The notes under the pieces were generated by a model, which saw only the letters and a list, made by a program, of their open reading frames with translations, ran no database searches and was not told the DNA's origin. Below, in pieces: positions 1-9,476 of a stretch of 64,000 bases of DNA. The position numbers and the translations under genes are program-made. Every line of letters starts with the position of its first letter. Position 1 is the first letter of the stretch. The stretch spans positions 2,928,501 to 2,992,500 of the forward strand of contig NZ_CP012830.1 of the NCBI RefSeq assembly GCF_001307155.1, written 5' to 3'. The stretch comes from Pseudomonas fluorescens. Lineage in GTDB: Bacteria; Pseudomonadota; Gammaproteobacteria; Pseudomonadales; Pseudomonadaceae.

Positions 1-2
1 TG

Positions 3-722
3 TTGCGTCACCACCCGAAACGCGTCAAGCAGATCTGGCTGGCCGAAGGCCGCAGTGATCCGCGCGTTCAGACGCTGATCGAACTGGCCAGCGAAAACCG
101 CGTTGCGGTCGGCCAGGCCGAGCGTCGTGAGCTCGATGCCTGGGTTGAAGGCGTGCACCAGGGCGTGGTGGCAGAGGTAAGTCCAAGCCAGGTCTGGGGC
201 GAGGCAATGCTCGACGAGCTGCTCGACCGTACCGAAGGTGCGCCGCTGCTGCTGGTGCTCGACGGCGTGACCGATCCGCATAACCTCGGTGCTTGCCTGC
301 GTTCTGCCGACGCGGCGGGTGCCTTGGCGGTGATCGTTCCGAAAGACAAGTCAGCCACCCTGACTCCGACTGTGCGTAAAGTCGCCTGTGGTGCCGCGGA
401 AGTGATTCCGTTGGTGGCCGTGACCAACCTGGCGCGCACCCTGGAAAAGCTCAAGCAACGCGGCTTGTGGGTTGTCGGCACGGCGGGGGAGGCTGAGCAG
501 GATCTGTATCAGCAAGACCTGACCGGCCCGACCATCCTGATCATGGGCGCAGAAGGTAGCGGAATGCGTCGCCTGACGCGTGATCTTTGCGACTATCTGG
601 TGCGTTTGCCAATGGCCGGCAGCGTCAGCAGCCTCAACGTTTCCGTGGCTACCGGCGTGTGCCTGTTCGAAGCCCTGCGCCAGCGCGGCGTCAAAGCCGC
701 CGCGACCGCCAAGAAGTCCTGA
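3..722 (+). CDS. rlmB: 23S rRNA (guanosine-2'-O-)-methyltransferase RlmB, 5'-truncated by window edge
   Basis: SpoU/TrmH-family 2'-O-ribose methyltransferase that modifies a conserved guanosine of 23S rRNA (G2251 in E. coli numbering) with S-adenosylmethionine. The visible part has all three SpoU motifs: DPHNLGACLRSADAAG (motif 1), MGAEGSGMR (motif 2) and LPMAGSVSSLNVSVA (motif 3), which form the trefoil-knot cofactor site. The reading frame is open to the first base of the window and the residues HHPKRVKQIWLAEG belong inside the N-terminal RNA-binding domain, so the true start lies upstream. A short alanine/lysine tail ends the protein. A palindrome follows directly, before the ribosomal protein operon. 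Family assignment is secure. Confidence 0.96.
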   Translation: MRHHPKRVKQIWLAEGRSDPRVQTLIELASENRVAVGQAERRELDAWVEGVHQGVVAEVSPSQVWGEAMLDELLDRTEGAPLLLVLDGVTDPHNLGACLRSADAAGALAVIVPKDKSATLTPTVRKVACGAAEVIPLVAVTNLARTLEKLKQRGLWVVGTAGEAEQDLYQQDLTGPTILIMGAEGSGMRRLTRDLCDYLVRLPMAGSVSSLNVSVATGVCLFEALRQRGVKAAATAKKS

Positions 723-732
723 GCCAGGTGCA

Positions 733-767
733 ATGATCATTCCCACGCTCTGCGTGGGAATGATCAT
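733..767. repeat. Perfect extragenic palindrome, 16-bp arms
   Basis: ATGATCATTCCCACGC (733-748) is followed, after 3 nt, by its exact reverse complement (752-767). It sits 11 bp after the rlmB stop codon. The core TTCCCACGCTCTGCGTGGGAA recurs in relaxed form at 44889-44970. It could act as a transcript end for rlmB, but there is no T-run, so it is better called a dispersed palindromic repeat. Confidence 0.8.
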
Positions 768-801
768 GCTGTGGTGATTGTTCAAATAATCACCAATTGC
801 C

Positions 802-830
802 TTGCGCCGCTTCTGTCCCTTCTCTACAAT
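802..830 (+). promoter_or_regulatory. Predicted sigma-70 promoter of the rpsF operon
   Basis: TTGCGC (802-807) and TACAAT (825-830) are separated by 17 bp, which fits a housekeeping promoter; transcription would start near 837, about 110 bp before rpsF. No other comparable pair was seen between rlmB and rpsF. Based on sequence match only. Confidence 0.5.
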
Positions 831-948
831 TGCGCCCCTTGCTGTGACGGCAGGCACGCATGTGTCCATCGCCGGCAAGTCCATAAGTGTCATTCACTCC
901 TTGTCTGACCGCTTTTGAGCGGCAGGCTACAACCCGTAAGGAGCATTC

Positions 949-1371
949 ATGCGTCATTACGAAATCATCTTTTTGGTCCACCCGGATCAAAGCGAGCAAG
1001 TCGGCGGCATGGTTGAGCGTTACACCAAGCTGATCGAAGAAGACGGCGGCAAAATCCACCGTCTGGAAGATTGGGGCCGTCGTCAACTGGCCTACGCAAT
1101 CAACAATGTTCACAAGGCTCACTACGTGATGCTGAACGTTGAGTGCACTGGCAAGGCCCTGGCCGAGCTGGAAGACAACTTCCGCTACAACGATGCAGTG
1201 ATCCGTAACCTGGTCATCCGTCGCGAAGAAGCCGTTACCGGCCAATCCGAGATGCTCAAGGCTGAAGAAAACCGCAGTGAGCGCCGTGAGCGTCGCGACC
1301 GTCCTGAGCACGAAGGCGCTGAAAGCGTTGACAGTGATGACAGCGACAACAGCGATAACGCTGACGAGTAA
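949..1371 (+). CDS. rpsF: 30S ribosomal protein S6
   Basis: Small-subunit protein that binds 16S rRNA together with S18. The start [18 protein letters not shown] and the [15 protein letters not shown] region are typical of S6. AAGGAGC lies 5-11 nt before the ATG. The C-terminal tail (about residues 110-140) is extended and acidic, rich in Asp/Ser/Glu and ending in ADE; in Pseudomonas the S6 tail is the known target of glutamate addition by the ligase RimK, so the acidic end is of interest. First gene of the rpsF-rpsR-DUF2232-rplI group. Confidence 0.98.
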   Translation: MRHYEIIFLVHPDQSEQVGGMVERYTKLIEEDGGKIHRLEDWGRRQLAYAINNVHKAHYVMLNVECTGKALAELEDNFRYNDAVIRNLVIRREEAVTGQSEMLKAEENRSERRERRDRPEHEGAESVDSDDSDNSDNADE

Positions 1372-1399
1372 TCCACGGACCTTTTGAGGAGCCTATTAC

Positions 1400-1630
1400 A
1401 TGGCACGTTTCTTCCGTCGTCGTAAATTCTGCCGCTTCACCGCTGAAGACGTGAAAGAGATCGATTACAAAGATCTCAACACTCTGAAAGCTTACGTATC
1501 CGAGACCGGCAAAATCGTTCCAAGCCGCATCACCGGTACCAAAGCTCGTTATCAGCGTCAGCTGGCCACCGCTATCAAGCGCGCCCGCTTCCTGGCCCTG
1601 CTGGCCTACACCGACAGCCACGGCCGCTGA
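1400..1630 (+). CDS. rpsR: 30S ribosomal protein S18
   Basis: 76-residue protein starting [20 protein letters not shown], the usual length and sequence for gamma-proteobacterial S18. It pairs with S6 on the platform of the 30S subunit. GAGGAG sits about 8 nt before the ATG and the gene follows rpsF after 28 bp, so the two are co-transcribed. Confidence 0.98.
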
Positions 1631-1666
1631 GACCGGGCAGTCGACACGTAGCAAAGGATTGAATGC

Positions 1667-2560
1667 ATGCGCGCCATAGCTGAGTTCATCATGCGCGGTC
1701 GTATGCAGGCCACTCTCGTAGTGGCTGGATGCGCGGCATTGCCGTTGTTGTACTGGTTGGGTGCTGCCGCAGGGAGCCTTGTGCTGCTGCGGCGCGGATT
1801 GAAGGACGCCCTTGGCGTTCTTGCTCTGGGAATACTGCCGGCATTGATCTGGTGGCTGTATTCCGATGATCCACGCGCACTCATGGTGTTGCTGGGGTCT
1901 TCGGGCCTTGCGTTGGTTTTGCGCGCAAGTGAGTCCTGGAACCGCGTGCTGCTGGTCAGCATAGCGATGGGATTGGTGTTTTCAGTGGTGCTGGGCGCGG
2001 CTTACCGCCCCCAGATCGAGATGCTGTCGCAGGAACTGGTAAAGATCCTGCCGCTGGCCCTCGGTGACCTCTACCAGCAATTGTCGGTAGAGGAGCGAGC
2101 ACGTCTCGCCGCCCTGATTGCCCCGGTCCTGACCGGCCTGATAGCGGCCTTGTTGCAAATCGTCAGTGTGCTGAGCCTGATTGTTGGGCGCTACTGGCAG
2201 GCGTTGTTGTACAACCCCGGTGGTTTTGGTCGCGAGTTTCGCGCCATCCGAATCCCGCTGGGGCCGGCGATGTTGCTGCTGGCGTGCATGCTTCTGGGGC
2301 CGAACTTCGGTTCCCAGCTGGCCATGTTGACGCCGTTGTGCAGCGTACCGCTGGTGTTCGCCGGGCTGGCCCTGATTCATGGGCTGGTGGCTGAAAAGCG
2401 ACTGGCCAGGTTTTGGCTGGTGGGGTTGTACGTAACGCTGTTGCTGTTTATGCAGCTGATCTATCCGTTGCTGGTGGTCCTGGCCATTGTCGACAGCCTG
2501 ATTGATTTTCGCGGTCGATTGACGCCGAAAGACGTCGATAGCGCGAACGGTGAAGGTTAA
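1667..2560 (+). CDS. DUF2232-type integral membrane protein
   Basis: Highly hydrophobic 297-residue protein with about eight predicted membrane segments (for example near residues 15-40, 43-60, 65-80, 95-115, 145-170, 195-215 and 245-270). Pseudomonads carry a membrane protein of this kind between rpsR and rplI, and the DUF2232 family fits, though its role is not established. An AAAGGA box precedes the start; an ATG at 1663 is out of frame and a downstream in-frame ATG at 1691 is possible. It lies 36 bp after rpsR and 19 bp before rplI, so it is in the operon. No catalytic motif is visible. Confidence 0.8.
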   Translation: MRAIAEFIMRGRMQATLVVAGCAALPLLYWLGAAAGSLVLLRRGLKDALGVLALGILPALIWWLYSDDPRALMVLLGSSGLALVLRASESWNRVLLVSIAMGLVFSVVLGAAYRPQIEMLSQELVKILPLALGDLYQQLSVEERARLAALIAPVLTGLIAALLQIVSVLSLIVGRYWQALLYNPGGFGREFRAIRIPLGPAMLLLACMLLGPNFGSQLAMLTPLCSVPLVFAGLALIHGLVAEKRLARFWLVGLYVTLLLFMQLIYPLLVVLAIVDSLIDFRGRLTPKDVDSANGEG

Positions 2561-2579
2561 AAGTTAAGAGGATTTTCAC

Positions 2580-3026
2580 ATGCAACTGATCCTTCTGGAA
2601 AAAGTCACCAACCTGGGCAACCTGGGTGACAAAGTGAACGTTAAGGCTGGTTACGGTCGTAACTACCTGCTGCCTTACGGCAAAGCTACCGCTGCGACCG
2701 CTGCCAACCTGGCTGCGTTCGAAGAGCGTCGCGCTGAGCTGGAAAAAGCCGCAGCAGACCGTAAAACTTCGGCTGAAAACCGCGCTGCCCAACTGGCTGA
2801 GCTGGAAGTGACTATCACTGCCACCGCCGGTGACGAAGGCAAGCTGTTCGGTTCGATCGGTACCCACGACATCGCTGATGCACTGACCGCCTCTGGCGTT
2901 GAAGTTGCAAAAAGCGAAGTTCGTCTGCCGAACGGCACCATCCGCAACGTAGGCGAATTCGACGTAGCCGTGCACCTGCACGCTGAAGTTGAAGCCACCG
3001 TACGCGTTGTCGTGGTAGCAGCTTAA
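2580..3026 (+). CDS. rplI: 50S ribosomal protein L9
   Basis: 148 residues, standard length. The N-terminal domain begins [19 protein letters not shown] and includes the [11 protein letters not shown] rRNA-binding loop; a long alanine/glutamate-rich connecting helix (about residues 40-75) leads to the C-terminal domain. AGAGGAT precedes the ATG. Last gene before a hairpin terminator. Confidence 0.98.
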   Translation: MQLILLEKVTNLGNLGDKVNVKAGYGRNYLLPYGKATAATAANLAAFEERRAELEKAAADRKTSAENRAAQLAELEVTITATAGDEGKLFGSIGTHDIADALTASGVEVAKSEVRLPNGTIRNVGEFDVAVHLHAEVEATVRVVVVAA

Positions 3027-3071
3027 GAAGTACTTGTCGGCTGGCACCCTTGGGTGCTTGCCGGTAACATC

Positions 3072-3105
3072 GGGCACGATCCTGTTTACAGGTCGTGCCC
3101 TTTGT
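3072..3105 (+). terminator. Hairpin terminator after rplI
   Basis: GGGCACGATCCTG pairs with CAGGTCGTGCCC with one bulged base and is followed by TTTGTCTTT. It separates the rpsF-rplI operon from dnaB. Confidence 0.75.
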
Positions 3106-3163
3106 CTTTCTGCAGTTCCTGATTTTTTACAACCCCTGCTTTTCCTAAAGAACCCAAGTGGCC

Positions 3164-4561
3164 ATGAACGATATCTCCGCTCCTGAGCAATACGATCTGC
3201 AAACCGCCGCGCTGAAAGTGCCGCCGCATTCCATCGAGGCCGAACAGGCCGTGCTCGGTGGTCTGATGCTGGACAACAACGCCTGGGAGCGCGTGCTTGA
3301 TCAGGTCTCGGACGGTGATTTCTATCGACATGACCACCGCCTGATCTTCCGTGCGATCGCCAAGCTGGCCGATCAGAACTCGCCGATCGACGTCGTGACC
3401 CTTGCCGAGCAATTGGACAAGGAAGGTCAGACCTCGCAAGTCGGCGGTCTCGGTTATCTGGGCGAACTGGCAAAAAACACGCCGTCGGTCGCCAACATCA
3501 AGGCCTATGCCCAGATCGTTCGTGAGCGAGCGACCTTGCGCCAACTGATCGGCATCAGCACCGAAATCGCCGACAGCGCCTTCAACCCGGAAGGCCGCAC
3601 CGCCGCCGAGATTCTCGACGAAGCCGAACGGCAGATCTTCCAGATCGCCGAAGCGCGCCCGAAAACCGGTGGCCCGGTAAGCGTCAATGACCTGTTGACC
3701 AAGGCCATCGACCGCATCGACACCTTGTTCAACACCGACAACGCCATCACCGGCCTGTCGACCGGTTACACCGACCTCGACGAGAAGACCAGCGGCCTGC
3801 AACCGTCTGACCTGATCATCGTCGCCGGCCGTCCATCGATGGGTAAAACCACCTTTGCGATGAACCTGGTGGAGAACGCCGTGTTGCGCAGCGAGAAGGC
3901 CGTATTGGTTTATTCGCTCGAGATGCCAGGCGAATCGCTGATCATGCGTATGTTGTCTTCGCTGGGTCGGATCGACCAGACCAAGGTCCGGGCCGGTCGC
4001 CTGGAAGATGACGATTGGCCGCGCCTGACCTCGGCGGTCAACCTGCTCAACGATCGCAAGCTGTTCATCGACGATACCGCCGGCATCAGCCCGTCGGAAA
4101 TGCGTGCGCGGACCCGTCGTCTGGTGCGCGAACACGGTGAGATCGGTCTGATCATGATCGACTACTTGCAACTGATGCAGATCCCGGGTTCCAGCGGTGA
4201 CAACCGGACCAACGAGATTTCCGAGATCTCCCGTTCCTTGAAAGCCCTGGCCAAGGAGTTCAACTGTCCGGTAGTGGCGCTGTCCCAGCTCAACCGTTCC
4301 CTCGAGCAGCGGCCGAACAAACGTCCAGTGAACTCCGACTTGCGGGAATCTGGAGCGATCGAGCAGGACGCCGACGTCATCATGTTCGTGTACCGGGACG
4401 AGGTGTATCACCCGGAGACCGAGCATAAAGGCATCGCCGAGATCATCATCGGTAAACAGCGGAACGGCCCGATCGGCTTTATCCGCCTGGCCTTCATCGG
4501 CAAATACACCCGATTCGAAAACCTCGCGCCGGGCAGCTATAACTTCGACGATGATGAGTAA
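3164..4561 (+). CDS. dnaB: Replicative DNA helicase DnaB
   Basis: Hexameric ATP-driven helicase that unwinds DNA at the replication fork. The N-terminal primase-interacting domain starts PPHSIEAEQAVLGGLMLD; the RecA-like domain has Walker A GRPSMGKTT (about residues 222-230), Walker B LIMIDYLQLM and the ALSQLNRSLEQRPNKRP sensor region. The length of 465 residues matches the family. I chose the ATG at 3164 because relatives begin MN-(D/E)-I; an in-frame GTG at 3158 has the better spacing to AAAG at 3147-3150 and would add two residues. No intein is present, which is worth stating because DnaB is a common intein host. Confidence 0.97.
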   Translation: MNDISAPEQYDLQTAALKVPPHSIEAEQAVLGGLMLDNNAWERVLDQVSDGDFYRHDHRLIFRAIAKLADQNSPIDVVTLAEQLDKEGQTSQVGGLGYLGELAKNTPSVANIKAYAQIVRERATLRQLIGISTEIADSAFNPEGRTAAEILDEAERQIFQIAEARPKTGGPVSVNDLLTKAIDRIDTLFNTDNAITGLSTGYTDLDEKTSGLQPSDLIIVAGRPSMGKTTFAMNLVENAVLRSEKAVLVYSLEMPGESLIMRMLSSLGRIDQTKVRAGRLEDDDWPRLTSAVNLLNDRKLFIDDTAGISPSEMRARTRRLVREHGEIGLIMIDYLQLMQIPGSSGDNRTNEISEISRSLKALAKEFNCPVVALSQLNRSLEQRPNKRPVNSDLRESGAIEQDADVIMFVYRDEVYHPETEHKGIAEIIIGKQRNGPIGFIRLAFIGKYTRFENLAPGSYNFDDDE

Positions 4562-4576
4562 CCTGAGCAGCGACTT

Positions 4577-4697
4577 TGTGGCGAGGGAGCTTGCTCCCGC
4601 TGGGCAGCGAAGCGGCCCCCATAGTTTATCTGTGATACCGCAAGTTCAGGATTTACGACTGCTTCGCAGCCGAACGGGAGCAAGCTCCCTCGCCACA
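4577..4697. repeat. REP-type inverted pair (GTGGCGAGGGAGCTTGCTCCC arms)
   Basis: TGTGGCGAGGGAGCTTG at 4577 and its exact reverse complement ending at 4697 flank about 85 bp of variable sequence. Each arm is itself a small palindrome (GGGAGCTTGCTCCC). It lies 15 bp after dnaB. Same family as copies at 17915, 25016, 40803, 42158, 51674, 59795 and 62816. Confidence 0.85.
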
Positions 4698-4828
4698 AGA
4701 GCGGTGTCATGCCTCAGGAGCTTGTTGCGAATCCGGCTCTGCAATTTCCGACCATAGCCGTCGGAATTGGTTAAATTTTGTGCTATATTCCGCGCCCGCG
4801 ATTTTTCATCTCAACACCGGTCATCGTC

Positions 4829-7132
4829 ATGCAAACAGCCAAGCCGTTATTTGACTATCCCAAGTACTGGGCCGAATGTTTCGGTCCAGCGCCATTCCTG
4901 CCAATGAGCAGGGAGGAGATGGATCAGCTTGGCTGGGATTCCTGCGACATCATCATCGTCACCGGTGATGCGTACGTTGACCACCCGTCGTTTGGCATGG
5001 CGATCATCGGCCGGCTGCTGGAGTCCCAGGGCTTTCGCGTCGGGATCATTGCCCAGCCAAACTGGCAGTCCAAAGACGACTTCATGAAGCTCGGCGAGCC
5101 GAACCTGTTTTTCGGTGTCGCGGCCGGCAACATGGACTCGATGATCAACCGCTACACCGCCGACAAGAAAATCCGTTCCGATGACGCCTACACCCCTGGT
5201 GGCCTGGCGGGCAAACGTCCGGATCGCGCCAGCCTGGTTTACAGCCAGCGCTGCAAGGAAGCCTACAAGAACGTGCCGATCGTTCTCGGTGGCATCGAGG
5301 CTTCCCTGCGCCGCATCGCGCACTACGATTACTGGCAGGACCGGGTGCGCAACTCGATCCTGATCGACGCCTGCGCCGACATCCTCCTGTACGGCAACGC
5401 CGAGCGGGCGATCGTTGAGGTTGCCCAGCGTCTGTCCTACGGTCACAAGATCGAAGACATCACCGATGTGCGCGGCACCGCGTTCATCCGTCGTGATACG
5501 CCGCAAGGCTGGTACGAAGTCGACTCCACGCGCATCGACCGTCCGGGCAAGATCGACAAGATCATCAACCCGTACGTCAACACCCAGGACACCCAGGCTT
5601 GCGCCATCGAGCAGGAAAAGGGTCCGGTTGAGGATCCGAGCGAAGCCAAGGTCGTACAGATCCTGGCCAGCCCGAAAATGACCCGCGACAAGACCGTGAT
5701 CCGTCTGCCGTCGGTAGAAAAGGTTCGTAACGACGCCGTTCTGTACGCCCACGCCAACCGCGTGCTGCATCTGGAAACCAACCCGGGCAACGCCCGCGCG
5801 CTGGTTCAGAAGCACGGCGAAGTCGATGTCTGGTTCAACCCGCCACCGATTCCGATGACCACCGAAGAAATGGACTACGTGTTCGGCATGCCTTACGCAC
5901 GTGTTCCGCACCCGGCGTATGGCAAGGAGAAGATCCCGGCCTACGACATGATCCGCTTCTCGGTGAACATCATGCGCGGCTGCTTCGGCGGCTGTACTTT
6001 CTGCTCGATTACCGAGCACGAAGGCCGGATCATCCAGAACCGTTCCGAAGAGTCGATCATTCGCGAAATCGAAGAGATCCGCGACAAAGTCCCAGGCTTT
6101 ACCGGCGTGATCTCCGACCTCGGTGGCCCGACCGCGAACATGTACCGCATTGCCTGCAAGAGCCCGGAAATCGAATCCGCGTGCCGCAAGCCGTCGTGCG
6201 TGTTCCCCGGCATTTGCCCGAACCTCAACACCGATCACTCGTCGCTGATCCAGTTGTACCGCAGCGCTCGCGCCTTGCCGGGTGTGAAGAAGATCCTGAT
6301 CGCCTCCGGCCTGCGTTACGACCTCGCGGTCGAGTCGCCGGAATACGTCAAAGAGCTGGTGACCCACCACGTCGGCGGTTACCTGAAGATCGCCCCGGAA
6401 CATACCGAGGAAGGTCCGCTCAACCAGATGATGAAGCCGGGCATCGGCAGCTATGACAAGTTCAAGCGGATGTTCGAGAAGTACTCCAAGGAGGCCGGGA
6501 AAGAGCAGTACCTGATTCCGTACTTCATCGCCGCCCACCCGGGCACCACCGACGAAGACATGATGAACCTGGCCCTGTGGCTCAAGGGCAACGGTTTCCG
6601 TGCGGATCAGGTGCAGGCGTTCTACCCGTCGCCGATGGCCACCGCCACCGCCATGTATCACTCTGGCAAGAACCCGCTGCGCAAGGTCACTTACAAGAGT
6701 GACGCGGTGACCATCGTCAAGAGCGAAGAGCAGCGTCGCCTGCACAAGGCGTTCTTGCGTTATCACGACCCGAAAGGCTGGCCAATGCTGCGTGAAGCGC
6801 TGACCCGCATGGGCCGCGCCGACCTGATCGGGCCAGGCAAGAACCAGCTGATCCCGCTGCACCAGCCGGCCACCGACAGTTACCAGAGCGCCCGTCGCAA
6901 GAACTCGACGCCAGCCGGTAGCCATAAAGTGGCTGGCGAAAAGACCACCAAGATCCTCACGCAGCACACCGGCTTGCCGCCGCGTGCCAGCGATGGCGGT
7001 AACCCGTGGGACAAGCGTGAACAGGCCAAGGCCGCGGCGTTCGCCCGCAACCAACAGGCCGCGAAGGAACGCAAGGACGCCGCCAAAGGCAAAGGGCCAA
7101 AACCTGCGCGCAAGCCAGTCGTGCCGCGTTGA
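4829..7132 (+). CDS. ygiQ: YgiQ family radical SAM protein
   Basis: 767-residue member of the YgiQ (UPF0313) radical SAM family. The 4Fe-4S-binding cysteines are C385, C389 and C392 in [12 protein letters not shown]; the N-terminal DUF-type region (about residues 1-310) and the lysine/alanine-rich tail after about residue 690 are typical. I chose the ATG at 4829 ([16 protein letters not shown]) rather than the longer frame from 4778, because family conservation begins there. Substrate is not known for the family. The end of this gene (6974-6992) has a 19-nt copy inside the duplicated locus downstream, see findings. Confidence 0.92.
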   Translation: MQTAKPLFDYPKYWAECFGPAPFLPMSREEMDQLGWDSCDIIIVTGDAYVDHPSFGMAIIGRLLESQGFRVGIIAQPNWQSKDDFMKLGEPNLFFGVAAGNMDSMINRYTADKKIRSDDAYTPGGLAGKRPDRASLVYSQRCKEAYKNVPIVLGGIEASLRRIAHYDYWQDRVRNSILIDACADILLYGNAERAIVEVAQRLSYGHKIEDITDVRGTAFIRRDTPQGWYEVDSTRIDRPGKIDKIINPYVNTQDTQACAIEQEKGPVEDPSEAKVVQILASPKMTRDKTVIRLPSVEKVRNDAVLYAHANRVLHLETNPGNARALVQKHGEVDVWFNPPPIPMTTEEMDYVFGMPYARVPHPAYGKEKIPAYDMIRFSVNIMRGCFGGCTFCSITEHEGRIIQNRSEESIIREIEEIRDKVPGFTGVISDLGGPTANMYRIACKSPEIESACRKPSCVFPGICPNLNTDHSSLIQLYRSARALPGVKKILIASGLRYDLAVESPEYVKELVTHHVGGYLKIAPEHTEEGPLNQMMKPGIGSYDKFKRMFEKYSKEAGKEQYLIPYFIAAHPGTTDEDMMNLALWLKGNGFRADQVQAFYPSPMATATAMYHSGKNPLRKVTYKSDAVTIVKSEEQRRLHKAFLRYHDPKGWPMLREALTRMGRADLIGPGKNQLIPLHQPATDSYQSARRKNSTPAGSHKVAGEKTTKILTQHTGLPPRASDGGNPWDKREQAKAAAFARNQQAAKERKDAAKGKGPKPARKPVVPR

Positions 7133-7146
7133 TCGCAGCCTAGCAA

Positions 7147-7180
7147 GCAAAACGCCAGCCTCGTGCTGGCGTTTTGCTTT
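7147..7180 (+). terminator. Hairpin terminator after ygiQ
   Basis: GCAAAACGCCAGC (7147-7159) pairs perfectly with GCTGGCGTTTTGC (7165-7177), and the right arm ends in T-rich sequence. It lies 14 bp after the stop codon. Confidence 0.85.
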
Positions 7181-7226
7181 CTAGGCGCTGGAGAACCTGT
7201 TTGTTAAGGTGGCACCCATTAATTGC

Positions 7227-7294
7227 CATCGCAGGCAAGCCAGCTCCCACAGGGGAATGCATTCCAGAGGTGAGAGCCTGGCTTGCCCGCGATG
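7227..7294. repeat. Palindromic leader repeat ahead of the array, copy 1
   Basis: CATCGCAGGCAAGCCAGCTC and a near reverse complement ending GCTTGCCCGCGATG enclose about 30 bp. The same block, including the flanking TGTTTGTTAAGGTGGC and CATTAATTGC, recurs at 9958-10057, and its right half is at about 8764-8793. These copies mark the boundaries of the locus duplications. Confidence 0.8.
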
Positions 7295-7334
7295 AGGCCG
7301 GCATGGCCACTATCTACTTCAAGGACGAACACCC

Positions 7335-8255
7335 ATGAGCAACCCCCTGCTCGGCATCGGCATGGACTCCAACCGCTCCCAGTTCATGGCGCGCCAGCGC
7401 ATCGAGAGTGAACTCAACCTGCCGCGCCTGTTCGCGGCCATCGATGCCGACCCCGGCATTGTCGGCGCGGGTGTCGTGTATATCGACGCCGACTTTAACG
7501 TGATCACTCTGCGTGAATTCAAGCCCATCTGTAGCATTACGCCCAAGCGCGTAATTCTGCGGGAGGCGCAGAAGTACATTGCCCCCACGCAATTTGCTGA
7601 ACATGTGGTAAGTAATCCACGTGAGTCCCGCCTGATTGGCGAGGCAATGAATACCGGTATTTCGTGTTTAGGTGCTGTCCTCAGTTGGGCTGCGATTGCC
7701 AGCGGAACCATTTTGGTTCCCTTCAGTGCTGGCGCGAGCTCCGTCATTGTTGTGGTCGGGTACGCCGCTGCTGGAGCAAGCGGACTCCAGTGTTTCAATG
7801 GTATTACTCGAACAGTTCTTGAGGTCGCCAGGCCCGAGGGAAATGATTGGCTCGACAGCGAGGCGTGGTATCAGAATGCCTCAACTGTTTTGGACGCAGT
7901 ATCGCTAGTTGGAGTAGGAGCATCCGCCCTGACGACGATCAAACTCGTCAATGTCGCTAAGGCGGCCACAGGTAAGAGCCTGCGTGAGGTGCTTCGTGGG
8001 TTGAATCGCCAGGAAAGAGCGAAGCTCACAAAAGAACTGTTGACCATCAATGACCCCCGCCTGACATCGAAGATGCTCAAGCTCAAGCAATTGTCGGGCG
8101 AGCTGCCCAAGCGTTTTACCCCGACTCAACTTAAGCACAGCACCAAGACCCAAATTAAAGATGCCTTAGGCGCAACGGCGGGCTTTGGTGGGAGTGCTTA
8201 TACGGGCAACGTAAAAACCATCGCATTGGGGTTGTATGAGGAAGTCGGCGAATGA
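7335..8255 (+). CDS. Unknown protein with hydrophobic core; putative effector of a tandem effector-immunity array
   Basis: 306 residues, not assigned to a named family. Residues 1-26 (MSNPLLGIGMDSNRSQFMAR...) are nearly identical in two reduced copies downstream. Residues about 108-155 are long hydrophobic Gly/Ala/Val stretches (AVLSWAAIASGTILVPF, SSVIVVVGYAAAGASG) that could form a membrane hairpin; about 185-270 is helical and basic; the last 37 residues (TQIKDALGATAGFGGSA..., ending LYEEVGE) are also kept in the reduced copies. No Sec signal peptide is visible. The stop codon overlaps the next start as ATGA, so it is translationally coupled to a small membrane protein. A membrane-acting effector with its immunity protein is my inference; a housekeeping membrane pair is the alternative. 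Confidence 0.55.
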   Translation: MSNPLLGIGMDSNRSQFMARQRIESELNLPRLFAAIDADPGIVGAGVVYIDADFNVITLREFKPICSITPKRVILREAQKYIAPTQFAEHVVSNPRESRLIGEAMNTGISCLGAVLSWAAIASGTILVPFSAGASSVIVVVGYAAAGASGLQCFNGITRTVLEVARPEGNDWLDSEAWYQNASTVLDAVSLVGVGASALTTIKLVNVAKAATGKSLREVLRGLNRQERAKLTKELLTINDPRLTSKMLKLKQLSGELPKRFTPTQLKHSTKTQIKDALGATAGFGGSAYTGNVKTIALGLYEEVGE

Positions 8256-8704
8256 GCGAGCTGATGACGCTTCGTGATTTTTTCAGGCACTACTTCCTTA
8301 CTTTTATCGGTGGTGTATTTGCGGCCTATTTTTCCTTGGGCTTCGCTACCGCGCTTTCCTTTGCGACCTATTTTCGTGATGCTCCTCTCGCTGGAGGTTT
8401 GGGCTTTTCAATCATGCTTGCCGGAGCGTTTCTGACCCTGTTAACGGTCCACAGCAATTTCATGGTTTTGCGGGGGCGACCGTCTTGGGTGTGGGTAACC
8501 GTGGGTATTTACTTCGCGTGCTTTTTGTTTGTGCTTCCAATGATTCAATACAAACTCCACGCCGTTCTTTATGGCCTTGCTTTGGTTTTTCCGCTGTTTG
8601 GCCTATTGATACTCAACAGTGCCGTTCAGCGAGATATGCGTATTAAACTCGTGGAAATCCGCCATCTTCGGCAGGCATTAAAAGCCCAGCATAAAAACCG
8701 ATAG
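8252..8704 (+). CDS. Small membrane protein B1, putative immunity protein
   Basis: 150 residues with about four membrane segments (roughly 14-38, 50-70, 80-98 and 103-122) and a basic C-terminal tail with the family signature LNSAVQRDMRIKLVEIRHLR. It overlaps the preceding gene by 4 nt (ATGA). Paralogues at 9024, 9473 and 10510 share the N-terminal YF-x-T-F-x-G/C segment, a central NFM-x-x-RGRP motif and the tail. Small polytopic proteins coupled to a hydrophobic partner are typical of immunity proteins against inner-membrane effectors, but no named family was recognised. Confidence 0.6.
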   Translation: MSELMTLRDFFRHYFLTFIGGVFAAYFSLGFATALSFATYFRDAPLAGGLGFSIMLAGAFLTLLTVHSNFMVLRGRPSWVWVTVGIYFACFLFVLPMIQYKLHAVLYGLALVFPLFGLLILNSAVQRDMRIKLVEIRHLRQALKAQHKNR

Positions 8705-8823
8705 GTACCACGGCTCGTCATCTGGGTGCTTTCACCACCCACCCCTTCAAGTCTAAACATACAAGCCGGGCTTGCCCGCAATGAGGCCGGTATGACCACC
8801 CTCCATTTCAAGGAAGAACACCC

Positions 8824-9024
8824 ATGAGCAGCCCCCTGCTCGTCATCGGCATGGACTCCAACCGCTCCCGGTTCATGGCGCGCCAGCGCATCGAGAGTGA
8901 AATCAACCACGCCACTGTGACGCAAATCCGGGATTCTCTCGGTGCGGCCATTGGTATTTTCGGGAGCGCTTTGTCGGGGAACATTCGTACCGTCGCGGTA
9001 GGTTTGTATGAGGAGCTTGAGTGA
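8824..9024 (+). pseudogene. Internally deleted copy of the 7335 gene (head plus tail), copy 1
   Basis: Open frame of 66 residues made of the first 26 residues of the 7335-8255 protein (MSSPLLVIGMDSNRSRF...) fused in frame to a relative of its last 37 residues (TVTQIRDSLGAAIGIFGSA..., ending LYEELE). About 240 central residues, including the hydrophobic segments, are missing. The frame is intact, the upstream leader TTCAAGGAAGAACACCC is conserved, and the stop overlaps the next start (TGATG). It may be translated only to keep the downstream membrane gene coupled, so it could equally be labelled a small CDS. Confidence 0.6.
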
Positions 9025-9476
9025 TGGAGCGCCAAGGTTCGTTGAGCGCTTTTTTGGCTCAGTATTTCCCTACGTTCATCTGTGCATTCTTTCTCGCCTG
9101 CTTTTCCCTTTCCGCGGCCATCTCATTGGCCTCGAGTACCTATTTTCGCGGTGATCCAGAGCGTGCGCGTTATTCTTTTCTGGCGGCGGTTGGGCTGGGG
9201 CTGCTCTTGGCGTTCAGCCATTTCGTCATGATCAGAGGGCGCACTTGGGGAAGTTGGGCCATTGTCGCTTTCTACGCTGTGTGCTTTCTGACAGTCCTGC
9301 CTACCTACGGCTACCGGCCGCATATGGCGGCTTATGTAACTGGCCTGCTGTTTCCCTTGCTCGGGATGTTGTTGCTGAATAGTCAGCGCCATCGCGAAAT
9401 GCGCCGTCAACTCGTGATGATTCGCAAAAAGCGCCAGGCTGCCCTTGCCGACCGCAAGCCCCGGAAAATGAAATGA
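9024..9476 (+). CDS. Small membrane protein B2, putative immunity paralogue
   Basis: 150 residues, about four membrane segments, basic tail LLNSQRHREMRRQLVMIRKK. I start it at the ATG at 9024 (MERQGSLSAF), overlapping the preceding stop as TGATG; a GTG at 9021 would add one residue. It overlaps the next paralogue (start 9473) by 4 nt as ATGA. A close copy of its first 58 residues recurs at 10299, where it is truncated. Confidence 0.6.
   Translation: MERQGSLSAFLAQYFPTFICAFFLACFSLSAAISLASSTYFRGDPERARYSFLAAVGLGLLLAFSHFVMIRGRTWGSWAIVAFYAVCFLTVLPTYGYRPHMAAYVTGLLFPLLGMLLLNSQRHREMRRQLVMIRKKRQAALADRKPRKMK

Noticed and set aside
3086..4426. 446-codon minus-strand frame opposite dnaB
   Set aside because: Shadow frame; dnaB is unambiguous.
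4847..7150. 767-codon open frame on the minus strand opposite ygiQ
   Set aside because: A shadow of the high-G+C coding strand; the sense frame has full radical SAM motifs and conserved sequence, the antisense protein has no recognisable features.
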